From the NCBI RefSeq assembly GCF_016899725.1, contig NZ_JACLYU010000001.1, positions 274,194 to 338,193 on the forward strand: 64,000 nt of DNA. Reading direction: 5' to 3'. Below are positions 1 through 8,681 of the stretch, piece by piece. The notes beneath the pieces were generated by a model, which made no database searches, was not told the origin of the DNA, and saw nothing but the letters and a program-made list of their open reading frames with translations. This DNA is from Bifidobacterium pullorum subsp. saeculare. Its GTDB lineage: Bacteria; Actinomycetota; Actinomycetes; Actinomycetales; Bifidobacteriaceae. Each line of letters starts with the position of its first letter. Position 1 is the stretch's first letter. The translations under genes and the position numbers were made by a program.

Positions 1-342
1 CTGTGGCCGCAGGGCGAGCCGCCGATGCCGGACCTGCTGGCCAAGGCCGCCGCCGGCGACGCCGAGGCCGGGCGGGTGCTCGGCATGGTCGTCCATGCCA
101 TCGGCGACACCGTGCAGATCGTCATCCAGGCCTACGATCCCGCCGTCATCGCAATCGGCGGCGGCATGGCCAAAACCGGCCGGCCGCTCATCGACGCCAT
201 CGCGGCCGAACTCGACCGCCGCGCCGCCGCCAGCCATTTCCTGCGGACGCTGGACATGCCCGGACGGCTGCGCCTGCTGCCGGCCGACGAGCCCATCGGC
301 GCGATCGGCGCGGCTCTTGCCGCCAAGGTCCTCGGCCAATAG
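1..342 (+). CDS. ROK-family sugar kinase or regulator, C-terminal part
   Basis: The gene enters from the left edge, so only its last 113 codons are seen. The visible part carries the C-terminal ROK signature: a stretch reading DPAVIAIGGGMAK, followed by an alternating helix region and a closing EPIGAIGAALAA helix, as in glucokinases and NagC-type repressors. ROK proteins phosphorylate glucose or N-acetyl-sugars, or act as sugar-responsive repressors when an N-terminal helix-turn-helix is present; that end is outside the window, so the two cannot be separated. It lies just upstream of nagB in the same direction, which favours a role in amino-sugar use. The family call is firm and the exact function is open. 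Confidence 0.8.
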   Translation: MWPQGEPPMPDLLAKAAAGDAEAGRVLGMVVHAIGDTVQIVIQAYDPAVIAIGGGMAKTGRPLIDAIAAELDRRAAASHFLRTLDMPGRLRLLPADEPIGAIGAALAAKVLGQ

Positions 343-377
343 GACCCCGAGCGTCGTCCGTCGGCCATAGGGCGTTC

Positions 378-429
378 TATACTCAATAACGACAAGGTAG
401 TTAACTAAAAAAATCCGGCTTCGGCCGGA
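378..429 (+). promoter_or_regulatory. nagB promoter and leader: -10 box, palindrome, UUCG hairpin
   Basis: A TATACT hexamer at 378-383 is a plausible -10 box, although no good -35 box is seen. A perfect 10-base palindrome, TAGTTAACTA, lies at 398-407, where a repressor would block transcription just after the start. A hairpin TCCGGC-TTCG-GCCGGA follows at 414-429, with seven A residues before it. The position suits a ROK-type or other sugar repressor site, but which protein binds is inference. Confidence 0.45.
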
Positions 430-448
430 CCACCGGAAAGGGATCACC

Positions 449-1261
449 ATGCCCGAGATCATCATCGTCAAGGACGAGGCCGAGGCCGGCGAGCTGTATG
501 CGCGCTGCGTGGCCGACCTCATCAAGGCCAAGCCGGACGCCGTGCTCGGCCTGGCCACCGGCTCCAGCCCGCTGGCCGCCTACCAGGCGCTGGCCAAAGT
601 CGTCAAGGAGGAGGCGATCGACGTCTCCCAGGTGCGTGGCTTCGCGCTCGACGAATACCTGGGCCTGCCGCTGACGCATCCGGAGTCCTACCATCAGACC
701 ATCCACCGCACCGTCGTCGAGCCGCTGGGTCTCGACCCGGACAAGGTGCACGTGCCGGGCGACGTGTTGGACGGCTGCCCGATCGAGGACGGCGCCAAGG
801 TCGCCGGCGCTGGCGCCGCCTATGACGCGGCCATCGAGGCCGCGGGCGGCATCGACGTGCAGATCCTCGGCATCGGCACCGACGGCCACATCGGCTTCAA
901 CGAGCCCGGCTCCTCGCTGGCCTCCGGCACGCGTGTCAAGACGCTGGCCGAGCAGACGCGCATCGACAACGCGCGCTTCTTCGACAACGACATCGACCAG
1001 GTGCCGATGCACTGCATCACCCAGGGCATCGGCACGATCATGAAGGCTCGCCACCTCGTGCTGCTCGCCTTCGGCTCCGGCAAGGCCGAGGCCATCGCCG
1101 AGACCTGCGAGGGCGGTGTCTCCGCCTTCTGCCCGGCATCCGCGCTGCAGATGCACCCGCACGCCACGATCATCGTGGACGAGGCCGCCGCCAGCCGCCT
1201 GCGCCACAAGGACTACTACAAGTACGCCTTCGAGCACAAGCCGGCCTGGCAGGCGATCTGA
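449..1261 (+). CDS. nagB: Glucosamine-6-phosphate deaminase
   Basis: This cytoplasmic enzyme converts glucosamine-6-phosphate to fructose-6-phosphate and ammonia, feeding amino sugars into glycolysis. The 270-residue length is normal for NagB. Visible motifs are LATGSSPL near residue 35, the LDEYLGL segment near 67 that holds the catalytic aspartate, and GTDGHIGFNEPG near 143, which supplies the active-site Asp, His and Glu. An AAAGGGA ribosome site precedes the ATG at 449. nagA follows on the same strand after about 150 bases, so the two act in sequence. In bifidobacteria such genes serve host glycans rich in N-acetylglucosamine. Confidence 0.97.
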   Translation: MPEIIIVKDEAEAGELYARCVADLIKAKPDAVLGLATGSSPLAAYQALAKVVKEEAIDVSQVRGFALDEYLGLPLTHPESYHQTIHRTVVEPLGLDPDKVHVPGDVLDGCPIEDGAKVAGAGAAYDAAIEAAGGIDVQILGIGTDGHIGFNEPGSSLASGTRVKTLAEQTRIDNARFFDNDIDQVPMHCITQGIGTIMKARHLVLLAFGSGKAEAIAETCEGGVSAFCPASALQMHPHATIIVDEAAASRLRHKDYYKYAFEHKPAWQAI

Positions 1262-1266
1262 AGCGC

Positions 1267-1411
1267 GACTGGGGGTGGTCGGCGGCTCGTGAACCACCCC
1301 CAGTCAGCTTCGCTGACAGCCCCCGCCAGCGGGGGCCGATACGAGGAAGAGGCGCAATGCTTCGCTGACGGTCTCCGCCGGCGGGAGCCGAGGGAAGGAA
1401 GAGGCATTATG
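1267..1411 (+). repeat. Intergenic palindromes and 52-bp tandem repeat before nagA
   Basis: The first element is a perfect 13-bp inverted repeat (1267-1279 with 1293-1305). It is followed by GTCAGC-TTC-GCTGAC (1303-1317) and a 7-bp stem of GCCCCCG with CGGGGGC (1319-1336). From 1308 a 52-base unit is repeated in tandem (1308-1359 and 1360-1411, 40 of 52 bases alike). Both copies contain a GAAGAGG ribosome-site-like stretch and end in ATG; the second ATG is the nagA start. From memory, the CTTCGCTGACAG-plus-GC-stem pattern resembles an interspersed bifidobacterial intergenic repeat, which I could not check. Confidence 0.7.
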
Positions 1412-2659
1412 GATAGGCAAGCAATCGTCGCGAAGGTGACGCGGGCCCTCACCGGGGAGCCGGCCGCCTTCGCCGTGAGGAACGCGCGCAAAATCGACGC
1501 GCAGGGCATCGACGGCCACTTCTGGGCCGTGGCGGGCCCCGACGGTACAATCGCCGCCACTGGCACGCGCGACGGCGACTTCGAGGCGGCGTGCCGCGCC
1601 GCGGGACTTGACCCCGCCTCCGGGGCGGTCGTGGACGCGGCCGGCCGCATCCTGACGCCGGGCTACGTGGACATCCACGCGCACGGCTCGTGGGAGCACA
1701 GCTTCGACGACGGCCCCGACGGCATCGACGTGGCCCGCGCCGGCCACGCCGTGCACGGCACCACCCGCCAGGTGCTGTCGCTGATCACCAACCCGGTCGA
1801 CGTGATGTGCGAGAACCTGCGCAACGTGCGCGCCAAGATGGACGAGCGTCCCGACGTGCTCGGCTCACACCTGGAGGGTCCGTTCCTGGCGCTGGCTCGC
1901 AAGGGCGCCCACGACCCGGCCTGCCTCAAGGCCCCGGTGCCCCAGATCGTGGACCGGATGCTCGAGGCGGCCGACGGCTCGCTGCGCCAGATCACCATCG
2001 CCCCGGAGCTGCCGCACGGCATCTCCGCAATCAGGCAGTTCGCCGCCGCCGGCACTGTGCCGGCCGTCGGCCACTGCGACGCCGACTATGCGACGGCCCG
2101 CCGCGCCTTCGATGCCGGCGCCGGCATCATGACGCATATGTTCAACGCGATGAACGGTCTGCACCACCGCGAGCCCGGTCCGATCCCGGCGGCGGTCGAG
2201 GATCCGCGCGTCACCATCGAGCTCATCAACGACGGCTTCCATGTGCAGGACCCGATGCTGCGGATGGGCGTGGGCTTCGCGCCGCACCGCCTGGCCTTCG
2301 TCACCGACGCGATGGCCGCCACCGACTGCCCGGACGGCCCGTACAAGCTCGGCGCGCTCGACGTGAACGTGGTCGACGGCCACGCCCGCCTCGTCTCCAA
2401 CGGCGCGATCGCCGGCTCCACGCTGCTGCTCGAGGAGGCCGTGCGCCGCGCGGTCACCGTGCTCGGCATGAGCCCGGCGGACGCCGTCGAGGCCGCCACG
2501 CTCACCCCGGCGCGTACCTTCGGCTTCGATCGGCCGAACGCGGTCACCGGCGCGCCGCTGGGCCTGGTGGCCCCCGGCTTCGCCGCCGACATGCTCCTGA
2601 CCGACCCGGCCACCTGGACGGTCGAGCAGGTCTGGTGCGCCGGCCGCAAGCTCAAATGA
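1409..2659 (+). CDS. nagA: N-acetylglucosamine-6-phosphate deacetylase
   Basis: NagA removes acetate from N-acetylglucosamine-6-phosphate, making the substrate of NagB. It is an amidohydrolase-fold metalloenzyme in the cytoplasm. The metal site HAHG is seen in GYVDIHAHGSW, then HLEGPF, VGHCDAD and HMFNAMN, and the catalytic aspartate in FVTDAM. The start chosen is ATG 1409 (416 residues, normal for the family). It follows a GGAAGAGG ribosome site, and the amino-acid sequence becomes family-like only after it; an in-frame ATG at 1289 would add 40 unconvincing residues encoded by repeat DNA. nagB lies upstream. Confidence 0.95.
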   Translation: MDRQAIVAKVTRALTGEPAAFAVRNARKIDAQGIDGHFWAVAGPDGTIAATGTRDGDFEAACRAAGLDPASGAVVDAAGRILTPGYVDIHAHGSWEHSFDDGPDGIDVARAGHAVHGTTRQVLSLITNPVDVMCENLRNVRAKMDERPDVLGSHLEGPFLALARKGAHDPACLKAPVPQIVDRMLEAADGSLRQITIAPELPHGISAIRQFAAAGTVPAVGHCDADYATARRAFDAGAGIMTHMFNAMNGLHHREPGPIPAAVEDPRVTIELINDGFHVQDPMLRMGVGFAPHRLAFVTDAMAATDCPDGPYKLGALDVNVVDGHARLVSNGAIAGSTLLLEEAVRRAVTVLGMSPADAVEAATLTPARTFGFDRPNAVTGAPLGLVAPGFAADMLLTDPATWTVEQVWCAGRKLK

Positions 2660-2673
2660 CCGCCAGCCACGGG

Positions 2674-2701
2674 CGCCCGCGCGGAACGCTCCGCGCGGGC
2701 G
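2674..2701 (+). terminator. GC-rich hairpin after nagA
   Basis: A perfect 12-bp stem (2674-2685 with 2690-2701) and a 4-base loop lie 15 bases after the nagA stop. There is no T-run, but strong GC hairpins without one are common as terminators in high-GC Gram-positives. It would separate the nag genes from the transporter operon. Confidence 0.6.
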
Positions 2702-2736
2702 AAGAGCACACCGTGAATTCCTAGGAAACACTCAGT

Positions 2737-2866
2737 CCGCATGGTGAGATTCGAGGCGTGTGTGTCTCACCATGCGGTACGGGTGCTTGACCCGCAACAT
2801 CCTTCTTCTAGCACTGTGCCTAACGCCTGCCGGCGGCGGGCCTCGCCGGGCGCCACAAGCGCCCGG
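2737..2866 (+). promoter_or_regulatory. Promoter and hairpins before peptide transporter operon 1
   Basis: A perfect 13-bp inverted repeat (2737-2749 with 2765-2777, 15-base loop, arm core CATGGTGAGA) sits immediately before a promoter-like pair: TTGACC at 2787-2792 and TAGCAC at 2809-2814, 16 bases apart. A second hairpin, CCGGGCGC with GCGCCCGG (2846-2866), falls in the presumed leader about 50 bases before the GTG start. The first repeat is well placed to be an operator; its protein is unknown. Confidence 0.45.
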
Positions 2867-2919
2867 GGAGCCCCGCGGCATTCGCCGGCGGACTGCCCAG
2901 CAAGAGAGGATGTTACGAA

Positions 2920-4554
2920 GTGAAGTCTTCCAAGAAGATCATGGCCGCCGTGGCCAGCGCCGCGGCCCTGGCCTCGCTCGCCGGCTGCGGCGGCGTGAAG
3001 GACGGCGCCGCGGGGGACGCGGCCTCCGCCAACGCCATCACCATCGGCACCACCGACAAGGTCACCAACCTCGACCCGGCCGGCTCCTACGACAACGGCT
3101 CCTACGCCGTGCAGATCCAGGTGTTCCCGTTCCTGTACGCCCAGGACTACAACACCTCCGAACTGAGCCCGGACATCGCCGCGGACGACGGCACATGGAG
3201 CGCCGACGGCACCGAGTTCACCGTCAAGCTCAAGAAGGGCCTCAAGTTCGCCAACGGCCACGACCTGACCTCCTCGGACGTCAAGTTCTCCTTCGACCGC
3301 ATCAAGAAGATCAACGACCCGAACGGTCCGAGCTCGCTGCTGGCCAACATCGATTCTGTCGAGGCGCCCGACGACGACACCGTCGTGTTCAAGGCCGCCG
3401 TGAAGAACGACGTGACCCTCAAGCAGGTGCTCTCCAGCCCCGCCGGCCCGATTGTCGACGAGGAATCCTTCAGCGCCGACAAGCTCACCCCGGCCGACAC
3501 GATCGTCAAGGACAAGGCCTTCGCCGGCCCGTACACGATGACCTCCTTCAAGCTCAACGAGGCCATCTCCTACGCCAAGAACACGTCCTACAAGGGTCTG
3601 ACCCCCGCCAAGAACGACGCCGTGCAGGTGCAGTACTTCGCCGACACCTCCAACCTCAAGATGGCCGTGCAGCAGGGCCAGGTGGACGTCGCCTTCCGCT
3701 CGCTGACCCCGACCGACGTCGAGGACCTCTCCAAGGACTCCAAGCTCAAGGTCGTCAAGGGCCCGGGCGGTGAGGAGCGCTTCATCGTCTTCAACATGAA
3801 GATCCAGCCCTTCGGCGAGTCCCAGCCCGACGCCGACCCGGCCAAGGCCCTCGCCGTGCGCAAGGCCGTCGCCAACCTCATCGACCGCGAGGAGCTGGCC
3901 ACCAAGGTCTACAAGAACACCTACACGCCGATGTACTCCTACATCCCCGACGGCCTGGCCGGCAAGGTCGACACCTTCAAGGAGAAGTACGGCGAGAACG
4001 GCAAGCCGTCCGTCGACAAGGCCAAGGCCGAACTCGAGAAGGCCGGCGTCTCCACCCCGGTCGACCTCAAGCTCCAGTACAACACCGACCACTACGGCTC
4101 CTCCTCCGCCGACGAGTACGCCGCGATCAAGAACCAGCTGGAGCAGGGCGGCCTGTTCAAGGTCGACCTGCAGTCCACCGAGTACACGCAGTACAGCAAG
4201 GAGCGCGTCGTCACCGACGACTCTGACGGCTCGTACCCGGTCTACCAGCTCGGCTGGTTCCCGGACTACTCCGACCCGGACAACTACCTGTCCCCGTTCT
4301 TCCGCGACGGCAACTTCGTGAACAACGGCTACGCCAACAAGCAGATCAACGATCTGATCGTCCAGCAGGCCGGAGAGCAGGACACCGCCAAGCGCGAGGA
4401 CATGCTCAAGCAGATCCAGGAGCTGGAGACCGACGACCTGTCGACGATCCCGCTGCTCCAGGGCGCCCAGGTGGCCGTCACCGGCAAGGACATCAGCGGC
4501 GTCGTGCTCGACGCGTCCTTCCGCTTCCGCTACGCCGGCGTGACCAAGGGCTGA
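2920..4554 (+). CDS. Peptide ABC transporter substrate-binding lipoprotein (system 1)
   Basis: This is an extracellular binding protein of solute-binding family 5, delivering oligopeptides (or related solutes) to the permeases encoded next. It starts at GTG 2920 behind GAGAGGA. Residues 1-23 are a lipoprotein signal with lipobox LAGC, so Cys23 would be lipidated and the mature protein tethered outside the membrane. The 544-residue length is typical. Family features include the early NLDP segment and LGWFPDYSDPDNYLSPFF near residue 440. The four genes 2920-8663 form one operon: binding protein, two permeases and a fused ATPase. Substrate is not readable from the sequence; the nag genes just upstream hint that glycopeptides or muropeptides are possible. 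Confidence 0.93.
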   Translation: MKSSKKIMAAVASAAALASLAGCGGVKDGAAGDAASANAITIGTTDKVTNLDPAGSYDNGSYAVQIQVFPFLYAQDYNTSELSPDIAADDGTWSADGTEFTVKLKKGLKFANGHDLTSSDVKFSFDRIKKINDPNGPSSLLANIDSVEAPDDDTVVFKAAVKNDVTLKQVLSSPAGPIVDEESFSADKLTPADTIVKDKAFAGPYTMTSFKLNEAISYAKNTSYKGLTPAKNDAVQVQYFADTSNLKMAVQQGQVDVAFRSLTPTDVEDLSKDSKLKVVKGPGGEERFIVFNMKIQPFGESQPDADPAKALAVRKAVANLIDREELATKVYKNTYTPMYSYIPDGLAGKVDTFKEKYGENGKPSVDKAKAELEKAGVSTPVDLKLQYNTDHYGSSSADEYAAIKNQLEQGGLFKVDLQSTEYTQYSKERVVTDDSDGSYPVYQLGWFPDYSDPDNYLSPFFRDGNFVNNGYANKQINDLIVQQAGEQDTAKREDMLKQIQELETDDLSTIPLLQGAQVAVTGKDISGVVLDASFRFRYAGVTKG

Positions 4555-4653
4555 TCGTCAGCCCCGGCCATCCGGTCCATCCGGCCCTCCTCCGCGCGCC
4601 CCACGGCGCCGGGGGAGGGCCTCTCCCATCCTTCCAGCGACAAGGAGCTTCGA

Positions 4654-5742
4654 GTGTCTTCCCCCACAGCGGCGGCAGCCCCGGCCAAGCCGGCGAAGCG
4701 CGTCAAAAGGAACCGCCTGTCCGGCGGATTCTTCCGATTCGTGCTGACGCGCTTCCTGCTCATCATCCCCACCGTCTTCATCCTCGTGACCGTCGTATTC
4801 TTTGTGATGCGGGCCACCGGCGACCCCATCTCCGCGGCCCTCGGCGGGCGTCTCGCCCCCGACGAGCTGCAACGGCGCATCCACGCGGCCGGCTACGACC
4901 GGCCGATCATCGTGCAGTACATCGACTATCTGGGCGGACTGCTCCACGGCGACCTGGGAACCACGATGACCGACAACCAGCCGGTCGTCTCCATCCTGAC
5001 GCGCTACGGCGCCGCCACGCTCGAGCTGGCGATCCTCGCGCTGATCATCGCACTGCTCGTCGGCATCCCGCTGGGCCGCCTCGCCGCCCACCACCGCGAC
5101 CACGCCAGCGACGCGGGCATCCGCATCTTCGCGATCCTGTGCTATGCGACGCCGGTGTTCTTCCTCGGTCTGCTGCTCAAACTCGTCTTCGCCGTGTGGA
5201 TGAACGTGCTGCCCTCCTCCGGGCGCGCGTCGCTGTCCAGCGAGATGCAATTCACGCGTCTGGTCTCGCCCACCGGCCTGTACATCGTCGACGCGCTCCA
5301 GCTGGGCGACATGTCGGTGCTCGCCGACGTGCTCCGCCACGCCGTCCTGCCCGCCCTCGCGCTGGGCCTGCTCACCGCGGGCGTGTTCATCCGCCTGGTG
5401 CGCACCAACGTCATCGCCACCTACAACTCCGGCTATGTGGAGGCGGCCCGCTCCCGCGGCGTGGGCGAGGGACGCCTGCTCGGCAAGCACGCCTGGAAGC
5501 CCGCGCTCATCCCGATCATCACCGTCATGGGCATGCAGATCGCCCTCATGCTCGCCGGAGCCGTGCTCACCGAGACCACCTTCGAATGGAAGGGCCTGGG
5601 CTTCATGCTCTCCACCTACCTCAAGGCGCGCGACTTCGTGGCGGTGCAGGGCATCGTCATCCTCATCGCCATCATCGTTGCCGTCGTCAACTTCATCGTC
5701 GACGTCATCGCCGCCATCATCGACCCGAGAGTGAGGTACTGA
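4654..5742 (+). CDS. Peptide ABC transporter permease, DppB/OppB type (system 1)
   Basis: This is an integral membrane permease forming half of the translocation pore. The start is GTG 4654 after AAGGAGC. Residues 1-25 are a basic cytoplasmic tail; the first membrane helix (FLLIIPTVFILVTVVFFVM) follows, then a large external loop typical of DppB proteins, and five more helices. The EAA loop that contacts the ATPase is near residue 257 (YVEAARSRGVGEGRLLGKHA). The length of 362 is slightly long because of the N-terminal tail. The gene is separated from the next permease by one base, so translation is probably coupled. Confidence 0.92.
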   Translation: MSSPTAAAAPAKPAKRVKRNRLSGGFFRFVLTRFLLIIPTVFILVTVVFFVMRATGDPISAALGGRLAPDELQRRIHAAGYDRPIIVQYIDYLGGLLHGDLGTTMTDNQPVVSILTRYGAATLELAILALIIALLVGIPLGRLAAHHRDHASDAGIRIFAILCYATPVFFLGLLLKLVFAVWMNVLPSSGRASLSSEMQFTRLVSPTGLYIVDALQLGDMSVLADVLRHAVLPALALGLLTAGVFIRLVRTNVIATYNSGYVEAARSRGVGEGRLLGKHAWKPALIPIITVMGMQIALMLAGAVLTETTFEWKGLGFMLSTYLKARDFVAVQGIVILIAIIVAVVNFIVDVIAAIIDPRVRY

Positions 5743-5743
5743 G

Positions 5744-6883
5744 ATGCCCGAAAGCACCGCCACCAGCGTCGGCGTGCCCGGCGACACCCGACTCGAGAAG
5801 CTCTCCGTGAGCAAGAACCGCCACTGGTTCTCCAAGCTGCCGGTCGTGCGCCAGCTCGGCATCGCCGTCGGCTGGCAGAAGGGCATGCTCATCGTCGGCC
5901 TTGTGCTGACCTGCTTCTTCCTGCTCGTCGCGATCTTCGCGCCGGTCATCGCACCCTACGGCTACGCGCAGATGAAATACGACGACGGCACGGGATTCCC
6001 CACGCAGGCCCCGCCCTCGGCCGAGCATATCTGGGGCACCACCGTCGGCGGCTACGACGTGTTCAGCCGCACCGTGTGGGGCGCGCGCACCGCCGTCATC
6101 GCGATCATCGTGGCCGTCGTGCTGTCGATCTTCCTGGGCGTGCTGCTCGGCCTGGTCTCCGGATACTTCGGCGGATGGGTCGACCGCGTGCTCGTGGTCA
6201 TCGCCGACGCAATCTACTCGTTCCCCTCGCTGCTGCTCGCCATCCTCATGGCCATCGTCATCTCCGGCGGACAGTCGAGCATGTGGGGCGGCATCCTCGC
6301 CTCCGGCATCTCCATCACCGTCGTGTACATCCCGCAGTACTTCCGCACGATCCGCGCCGAAGTGGTGCGCATCAAGGGATCGGCCTTCGTCGAATCCTCC
6401 AAGGTGGTTGGCGCCTCCACCTGGCGCATCATGACCCGCCACCTGCTGCGCAACTCGACGCGCACGCTGCCGGTCATCCTCACACTCAACTCCTCCGAGG
6501 CGATCCTCACGCTCGCCGGCCTGGGCTTCCTCGGCTTCGGCATCGAGCCGACCAAGGCCGCCGAATGGGGCTACGACCTCAACCGCTCCGTCGCCGACGT
6601 GACCGCCGGCATCTGGTGGACGGCCGTGTTCCCGGGCCTGGCGATCGTGCTCATCGTGCTCGGCATCACGCTGGTCGGCGAATCCCTCAACGATCTGGCG
6701 GACCCGAGACTGCGCACCCGCAAGTCCGCGGGCGAGGTCATCGGATCGATCGAGGACACGTCGGTCGACCCGAACGCCAAGCCCGACGCCGCCAACCAGG
6801 TCCTCGCCGAGCTCGACGCGATGGACGGGCGGGACGCCGCGGGTGACAGCACGACGGTCGGCGACGCAGGAAAGGAGGCCTGA
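5744..6883 (+). CDS. Peptide ABC transporter permease, DppC/OppC type (system 1)
   Basis: This is the second pore subunit, partner of the upstream DppB-type permease. Residues 1-45 form a cytoplasmic tail; the first helix (GMLIVGLVLTCFFLLVAIF) follows, then the external segment with the usual OppC pattern HIWGTTVGGYDVFSRTVWG. Five further helices enclose an EAA-type loop (AFVESSKVVGASTWRIMTRH). The C-terminal tail of about 60 residues is acidic and longer than usual. The next gene starts one base after this stop, so the three membrane and ATPase genes are tightly coupled. Confidence 0.92.
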   Translation: MPESTATSVGVPGDTRLEKLSVSKNRHWFSKLPVVRQLGIAVGWQKGMLIVGLVLTCFFLLVAIFAPVIAPYGYAQMKYDDGTGFPTQAPPSAEHIWGTTVGGYDVFSRTVWGARTAVIAIIVAVVLSIFLGVLLGLVSGYFGGWVDRVLVVIADAIYSFPSLLLAILMAIVISGGQSSMWGGILASGISITVVYIPQYFRTIRAEVVRIKGSAFVESSKVVGASTWRIMTRHLLRNSTRTLPVILTLNSSEAILTLAGLGFLGFGIEPTKAAEWGYDLNRSVADVTAGIWWTAVFPGLAIVLIVLGITLVGESLNDLADPRLRTRKSAGEVIGSIEDTSVDPNAKPDAANQVLAELDAMDGRDAAGDSTTVGDAGKEA

Positions 6884-6884
6884 G

Positions 6885-8663
6885 ATGGCCGGGACACACA
6901 GCGCGAAGGACAATGACCTGGCCGAAAAGGCCGTGAAGGACGACGCCCTGACGCCGCCGACAGGGGACGACCTCGCCGTCGTCGACGACCTGTCCGTCTC
7001 CTTCGTCACCGACGCCGGCCCGATCAAGGCCGTCGACGGCGTCCACTTCACGATTCCCCGACGGTCCGTCGTCGGCGTGGTCGGCGAATCCGGCTCCGGC
7101 AAATCGGTGACCGCCCGCTCGATCATCAAGCTGCTGCCCGAGACCGCCACCACCTCCGGGGCGGTGTGGCTGCGCAGCCGCGACGGGAAGGGCGCGGTGG
7201 ACGTGCTCCGCCTCAGCGGCGACGACCTGCGCCGCGTGCGAGGCGGCGAGGCGGCGATGGTCTTCCAGGAGCCGAACTCGGTGCTCAACCCCGTCTACAC
7301 CATCGGATGGCAGATCGAGGAGGGGCTGCTCGCCCACGGCATGAAGGACCGGAAGGAACGCCGGGCCAAGGCCATCGAGATCCTGGAGAAGGTCGGCATC
7401 CCCGACGCGGCCACCCGCGTCGACTACTATCCGCACCAGTTCTCCGGCGGCCAGAAGCAGCGCATCGTCATCGCGATGGCGCTCGTGCTCAACCCCGGGC
7501 TCATCCTGGCCGACGAGCCGACCACCGCCCTGGACGTGACCGTGCAGGCGGAGATCCTCGACCTGCTGCGCCTCGCCCGCGACGAGTTCGGCGCCTCCGT
7601 GCTCATCATCACGCACAACATGGGCGTCATCGCCGACATCGCCGACCAGGTCGTCGTCATGTACCGCGGCCACGTCGTCGAGCAGGGCGACGTGGAGCAG
7701 ATCTTCTACCATCCGCAGCACGACTACACCAGGCGTCTGCTCGCCGCAGTGCCGCGCATCGGGCAGAAGCTCGTCGTGCGCGACCGCGAGGGCCGACCCG
7801 TCGAACGCAAGGTGGACTGGCGCACGCAGCCCGTGGCCGTCGAGGCGAAGGGCCTGACCATCACCTATCCGGGCCGCCTCATGCAGCCGGACTTCACGGC
7901 CGTGGACGGCATCGACTTCACGATCCACCGTTCCGAGGTCCTGGGCCTGGTGGGGGAGTCCGGCTCCGGCAAATCCACCACCGGACGCGCCATCGCCGGC
8001 CTGCAGAAGGTCTCCGGAGGCTCCCTCAAGGTGCTGGGCGTGGAGATGAACGGCGTCAAGGAACGCGCGTTCAAGCCCAAGCGCGCCGAGATCGGCTTCG
8101 TGTTCCAGGACCCGGGCTCCTCCTTCGACCCGCTCATGACCATCGCGGAGAACGTGGCCGAGCCGCTCATCGTGCACGGCAAGTACTCGTCCGTCGCCGA
8201 TGCGAAGGACTATGTGGGCGACCTGCTGGAGATGGTGCAGCTGCCGCGCGCCTACATGAACCGCTTCCCGCATGAGCTCTCCGGCGGCCAGCGGCAGCGC
8301 GCCTCGCTGGCGCGAGGACTGGCGCTCAAGCCCTCGCTGCTCATCGCCGACGAGCCGACCTCCGCGCTCGACGTGTCCGTGCAGGCCAAGGTGCTTGAGC
8401 TGTTCAAGCAGCTCCAGGCGGAGATCGGCTTCGCCTGCCTGTTCATCACCCATGACCTGGCGGTGGTGGATATGCTCGCCGACCGGATCATGGTGATGCA
8501 TCAGGGCCGGATCGTGGAGCACGGCGACGCCGACCAGATCATGCAGCATCCGGCCGAACCGTACACGCGCAAGCTGCTGGCCTCGCTGCCGGTGCCCGAC
8601 CCGCGCGAGCAGCGCGAGCACCGGGCCCAGCTGCACGAGCTGCTCGCGGCCGAACAGGCGTGA
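6885..8663 (+). CDS. Fused peptide ABC transporter ATPase, DppD-DppF type (system 1)
   Basis: Two complete ABC ATPase domains lie in one 592-residue chain, energising the importer encoded just upstream. Domain 1 has Walker A GESGSGKS near residue 67, signature FSGGQKQR near 187 and Walker B LILADEPTTALDV. Domain 2 has Walker A GESGSGKS near 357, signature LSGGQRQR near 466 and Walker B LLIADEPTSALDV. Each ends in the oligopeptide-type tail (YHPQHDYTRRLL and QHPAEPYTRKLL). The start is ATG 6885, behind a perfect AAAGGAGG and one base past the permease stop; an upstream in-frame ATG lies inside the permease gene. D-F fusions are common in actinobacterial peptide importers. Confidence 0.95.
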   Translation: MAGTHSAKDNDLAEKAVKDDALTPPTGDDLAVVDDLSVSFVTDAGPIKAVDGVHFTIPRRSVVGVVGESGSGKSVTARSIIKLLPETATTSGAVWLRSRDGKGAVDVLRLSGDDLRRVRGGEAAMVFQEPNSVLNPVYTIGWQIEEGLLAHGMKDRKERRAKAIEILEKVGIPDAATRVDYYPHQFSGGQKQRIVIAMALVLNPGLILADEPTTALDVTVQAEILDLLRLARDEFGASVLIITHNMGVIADIADQVVVMYRGHVVEQGDVEQIFYHPQHDYTRRLLAAVPRIGQKLVVRDREGRPVERKVDWRTQPVAVEAKGLTITYPGRLMQPDFTAVDGIDFTIHRSEVLGLVGESGSGKSTTGRAIAGLQKVSGGSLKVLGVEMNGVKERAFKPKRAEIGFVFQDPGSSFDPLMTIAENVAEPLIVHGKYSSVADAKDYVGDLLEMVQLPRAYMNRFPHELSGGQRQRASLARGLALKPSLLIADEPTSALDVSVQAKVLELFKQLQAEIGFACLFITHDLAVVDMLADRIMVMHQGRIVEHGDADQIMQHPAEPYTRKLLASLPVPDPREQREHRAQLHELLAAEQA

Positions 8664-8681
8664 GGCCGCCGGCCCGCCGCG

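Noticed and set aside
2741..2923. Short plus-strand frame before the first peptide-binding protein
   Set aside because: It covers the inverted repeats and promoter, has no ribosome site and no protein-like pattern.
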